The translations under genes and the position numbers were made by a program. The notes beneath the pieces are model-generated. The model was not told the origin of the DNA. It ran no database searches and was given only the letters and a program-made list of their open reading frames with translations. A stretch of 33,668 nucleotides of DNA from JBIOYL01 sp044870185 (lineage in GTDB: Bacteria > Actinomycetota > CALGFH01). This document shows positions 31,547-33,668 of the stretch, piece by piece (position 1 is the stretch's first letter; every line of letters begins with the position of its first letter). The stretch lies in contig JBIOYL010000434.1 in the NCBI GenBank assembly GCA_044870185.1, positions 1 to 33,668 on the forward strand, given 5' to 3'.

Positions 31547-31557
31547 ACTATTGATAC
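31532..31557 (-). promoter_or_regulatory. AT-rich motif at the ccmA start, matching that of the cytochrome gene
   Basis: CCTATAAATAA-N9-TGATA (plus-strand reading), same layout as 30052-30078. On the minus strand TATCAA lies 4 nt before the ccmA ATG, suggesting a -10 for a leaderless transcript. The shared TTATTTATAGGA part could be a regulator site. Confidence 0.5.
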
Positions 31558-31669
31558 GAACCGTAGATCGCCCGGGCGGGTGCGTCAAGACCCACCCACC
31601 TGGCGGCGTGCTCAGCTCAGGCGTCGGTGACCTCGGCAAGCCGCCGGACCAGGACCACGCCGACTCGCG

Positions 31670-31675
31670 TACACT
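31670..31675 (+). promoter_or_regulatory. -10 element of tRNA-Ser(GGA)
   Basis: TACACT ends 6 nt before the first tRNA base, so transcription should begin at or next to the mature 5' end, as for the other tRNA-Ser here. A -35 is not evident. Confidence 0.55.
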
Positions 31676-31681
31676 GCGCGC

Positions 31682-31768
31682 GGAGGCTTGGCCGAGCGGT
31701 CGAAGGCACACGCCTGGAAAGCGTGTAGGGGGGCAACCTCCTCGAGGGTTCGAACCCCTCAGCCTCCG
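31682..31768 (+). tRNA. tRNA-Ser, anticodon GGA
   Basis: A class II tRNA of 87 nt. The acceptor GGAGGCT (31682-31688) pairs with AGCCTCC (31761-31767), with discriminator G31768. The anticodon stem CACGC/GCGTG encloses CTGGAAA, giving GGA, which reads UCC/UCU. There is a long variable arm and a T arm GGTTCGAAC. CCA is not encoded. It is divergent from ccmA. Confidence 0.96.
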
Positions 31769-31812
31769 CCACCGCTGGAATGGCAGCCGCCCGGCCCCCG
31801 GACCCGGCCCGG

Positions 31813-31828
31813 GCGCTCCGCTGAGCGC
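31813..31828 (-). terminator. Hairpin directly after the MFS stop codon
   Basis: A perfect 6-bp stem GCGCTC/GAGCGC with a 4-nt loop, adjacent to the stop codon of the minus-strand MFS gene. It lacks a U-tract and may be a simple 3' end hairpin. Confidence 0.35.
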
Positions 31829-33418
31829 CTACAGGATCTCGGGCGCCGTCGCCGTCTCGGCGGCCGCACCCTCGGTGTCGGGCTCGGCGGCCCCGATGTG
31901 GGCCGACTCGCGCAGCGGCCGCTCCTTGAGGAACAGCACGATCACGAAGGCGGCCGCGGCGACCGGCAGCGCGGCCAGGAACACGAGGTGGATCGAGTGG
32001 GAGACGGCCTGCACGACCGCGTCGTAGACGGGTGGGGGCAGCTTGCGGATCGCGCTCGGGCTGCCCTGTAGGGTGCTGGCATCGAACCCGGCCGGGCGGG
32101 CGCCCGGCAGGAACCGCGGCAGGTAGTAGGCGAGGCGGTTGGTGAAGATGGCGCCGAAGACCGCCACGCCGAACGAGCCGCCCATCGACCGGAAGAAGGC
32201 GGTCGCCGAGGTCGCCGTGCCCAGATCGCGCCGGTCGACGGCGTTCTGGACGGCGAGCACGAGCACCTGCATGACCAGGCCGATCCCGGCGCCGAGCACG
32301 ACCATGTCGACGGTGGTCTCCAGCCTCGTCGTGTGCGGGTCCATGCGCGACAGCAGCAGGACACCGAGTGTCATGACCGCCGTGCCGATCACCGGGAAGA
32401 CCTTGTAGCGCCCGGTCCGGCTGATGAGGCGCCCGGCCACGATCGACGAGGTGATGATCCCGACCATCATCGGAAGCAGGAGTAGGCCGGAGTTGGTCGC
32501 GCTCGCCCCGGTCACGATCTGCAGCGACACGGGCAGGAACACGATGGCGCCGAACATGGCCACGCCGACGATGAACAGCGCCGCCGCCGACACGTCGAAC
32601 ACCGGGTTGCGGAACAGCCGCAGCGGCAGCACGGGCTCGGCCGCGCGCCGCTCCTGCCAGACGAAGGCGGCCAGCAGGACCAGGCCGGCCACGCCGAGCC
32701 CGATGATCGTCGACGAGCCCCAGGCGTAGCTGGTGCCACCCCAGACGGTCACGAGCAGGATGCAGGTCACCGCGGCCACGAGCAACGCCGCGCCGAGGTA
32801 GTCGATGGCATGGCGGACGCGCCGGAAGGGCAGGTCGAGCACGACGCTGGTGACCAGCAGGGCGACGATGCCGATGGGCAGGTTGATGTAGAACACCCAG
32901 CGCCAGGTCAGGTGGTCGACGAAGAAGCCGCCGAGCAGCGGCCCGGCCACGCTCGCGAAGCCGAACACGGCGCCCAGGTAGCCCTGGTAGCGGCCGCGCT
33001 CCCTGGGCGCCACGATGTCGCCGATGATCGCCATCGTGAGCGCCATGAGCCCGCCGGCCCCGAGGCCCTGGATCGCGCGGAAGGCGATGAGCTGGCCCAT
33101 GCTGTGGGCGAGGCCGGCCAGCACCGACCCGGCCAGGAAGATGACGATCGCCGCCTGGAAGATGGCCTTGCGCCCGTACAGGTCGCTGATCTTGCCGTAC
33201 AGCGGGGTCGAGGTGGTCGAGGCGAGCAGGTAGGCGGTCACCACCCAGGAAAGGTGGTTCAGCCCGCCGAGCTCACCGACGATGGTCGGCAGCGCCGTGG
33301 CCACGATGGTCTGGTCGAGCGCAGCCAGCAGCATGCCGAGCATCAGCCCGCTGAACACGATGAGGATCTGACGATGTGTCAGACCCCGACTGCGTTGCTC
33401 GGTGGCGGTGGCGGTCAT
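31829..33418 (-). CDS. MFS multidrug efflux transporter, DHA2 (14-helix, EmrB-like)
   Basis: A 529-residue drug:H+ antiporter. Motif D1-type sequence DQTIVATALPTI in helix 1, motif A GKISDLYGRKAIF, motif C-like FGFASVAGPLLGGFFVDHLTW and the DHA2-typical WRWVFYINLPIGIVAL are all visible, and total length fits 14 helices. It expels toxic or antibiotic compounds; the substrate cannot be inferred. The ATG overlaps the stop of a MarR gene (ATGA, 33418-33415), so the pair forms a regulator-efflux operon of a common type. A hairpin follows the stop. G+C and codon use match the neighbours. Confidence 0.93.
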   Translation of the reverse strand: MTATATEQRSRGLTHRQILIVFSGLMLGMLLAALDQTIVATALPTIVGELGGLNHLSWVVTAYLLASTTSTPLYGKISDLYGRKAIFQAAIVIFLAGSVLAGLAHSMGQLIAFRAIQGLGAGGLMALTMAIIGDIVAPRERGRYQGYLGAVFGFASVAGPLLGGFFVDHLTWRWVFYINLPIGIVALLVTSVVLDLPFRRVRHAIDYLGAALLVAAVTCILLVTVWGGTSYAWGSSTIIGLGVAGLVLLAAFVWQERRAAEPVLPLRLFRNPVFDVSAAALFIVGVAMFGAIVFLPVSLQIVTGASATNSGLLLLPMMVGIITSSIVAGRLISRTGRYKVFPVIGTAVMTLGVLLLSRMDPHTTRLETTVDMVVLGAGIGLVMQVLVLAVQNAVDRRDLGTATSATAFFRSMGGSFGVAVFGAIFTNRLAYYLPRFLPGARPAGFDASTLQGSPSAIRKLPPPVYDAVVQAVSHSIHLVFLAALPVAAAAFVIVLFLKERPLRESAHIGAAEPDTEGAAAETATAPEIL

Positions 33419-33668
33419 AGGCGTTCTCCGGTCGACAGCTCGATCTCGTGCACCATCCGGGCGAGCAGCGTCGCAAGCTGGCGGCGGTCCTCCTCCGACC
33501 AGCCGGCCAGCAGCTTGCCCAGGCCGGCCCGGCGCGCGGCACGCACCTTGCCCAGGACCTGCTCGCCCTTGCCCGTGAGCCGCACCACGGCCGCCCGCCG
33601 GTCCACCGGGTCGAGCGCGCGCGTCACGAGCTCCGCCTGCTCGAGCTGGGCGACCTGCCGGCTGGCCG
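33415..33668 (-). CDS. MarR-family regulator (5' part beyond window edge)
   Basis: The C-terminal about 84 residues are present. They begin ASRQVAQLEQAELVTRALDP, the end of the recognition helix and the wing, with DRRAAVVRLTGKGEQVL as the typical MarR wing (DxRxxxxxLTxxG). A C-terminal dimerisation helix follows (GWSEEDRRQLATLLARMV). The stop overlaps the MFS start codon, so it probably represses this efflux operon and responds to the exported compound. The N-terminus and operator lie to the right of the window. Confidence 0.88.
   Translation of the reverse strand, partial: ASRQVAQLEQAELVTRALDPVDRRAAVVRLTGKGEQVLGKVRAARRAGLGKLLAGWSEEDRRQLATLLARMVHEIELSTGERL

Overview
The window is a very G+C-rich bacterial segment with actinobacterial character. 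It carries a PASTA-type Ser/Thr kinase, a MinD-like ATPase, an ECF sigma/anti-sigma pair, lipoproteins with lipoboxes, and many GTG starts joined by ATGA/GTGA overlaps. A complete System I (Ccm) cytochrome c maturation set is less usual for that group, so a deep-branching actinobacterium is my best guess. A neighbouring high-G+C phylum cannot be excluded.

Layout. At 1-117 there is a structured RNA resembling the 3' part of a cobalamin riboswitch, pointing into the 3' end of a MinD/ParA-like ATPase gene (130-1437, minus). A divergent Ser/Thr kinase follows (1620-3283, with an apparent frameshift in its PASTA domain). Next come an SDR epimerase and a divergent MarR regulator sharing a palindromic operator (3241-4753), then an ECF sigma/anti-sigma pair (4775-6213). 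Positions 6453-8305 form a lower-G+C island with an AAA ATPase and a frameshifted Toprim/DUF4276-like partner, laid out like a two-gene phage-defence module. From 8604 to 12194 lies a molybdate locus: HTH-Mop regulator, modA, modB, modC and a molbindin.

From 19929 down to about 12325 (minus strand) runs a probable transcription unit: a Ca2+/H+ (Cax-type) antiporter, a membrane protein, a CopC-CopD fusion, a lipoprotein, an odd CPBP/periplasmic-binding chimera, and two membrane proteins of unknown function. Several of these need single-base corrections. Then come tadA, tRNA-Ser(CGA) and a SufR-like regulator (plus strand).

From 31546 down to 21759 (minus strand) are ccmA-ccmB, a membrane-anchored dihaem c-type cytochrome, ccmC-ccmD-ccmE-ccmF-ccmG-ccmH-ccmI and hemA. 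Haem synthesis, haem export/attachment and one client cytochrome are therefore contiguous. An AT-rich motif with matching layout precedes both ccmA and the cytochrome gene. tRNA-Ser(GGA), then a MarR-MFS efflux operon that runs off the right edge, close the window.

Two themes recur. Short (14-36 nt) tandem duplications sit at or near gene ends or beginnings. Frame breaks are all of the 'one base missing' kind and lie in or next to G/C runs, which suggests deletion errors in the assembly or local gene decay.
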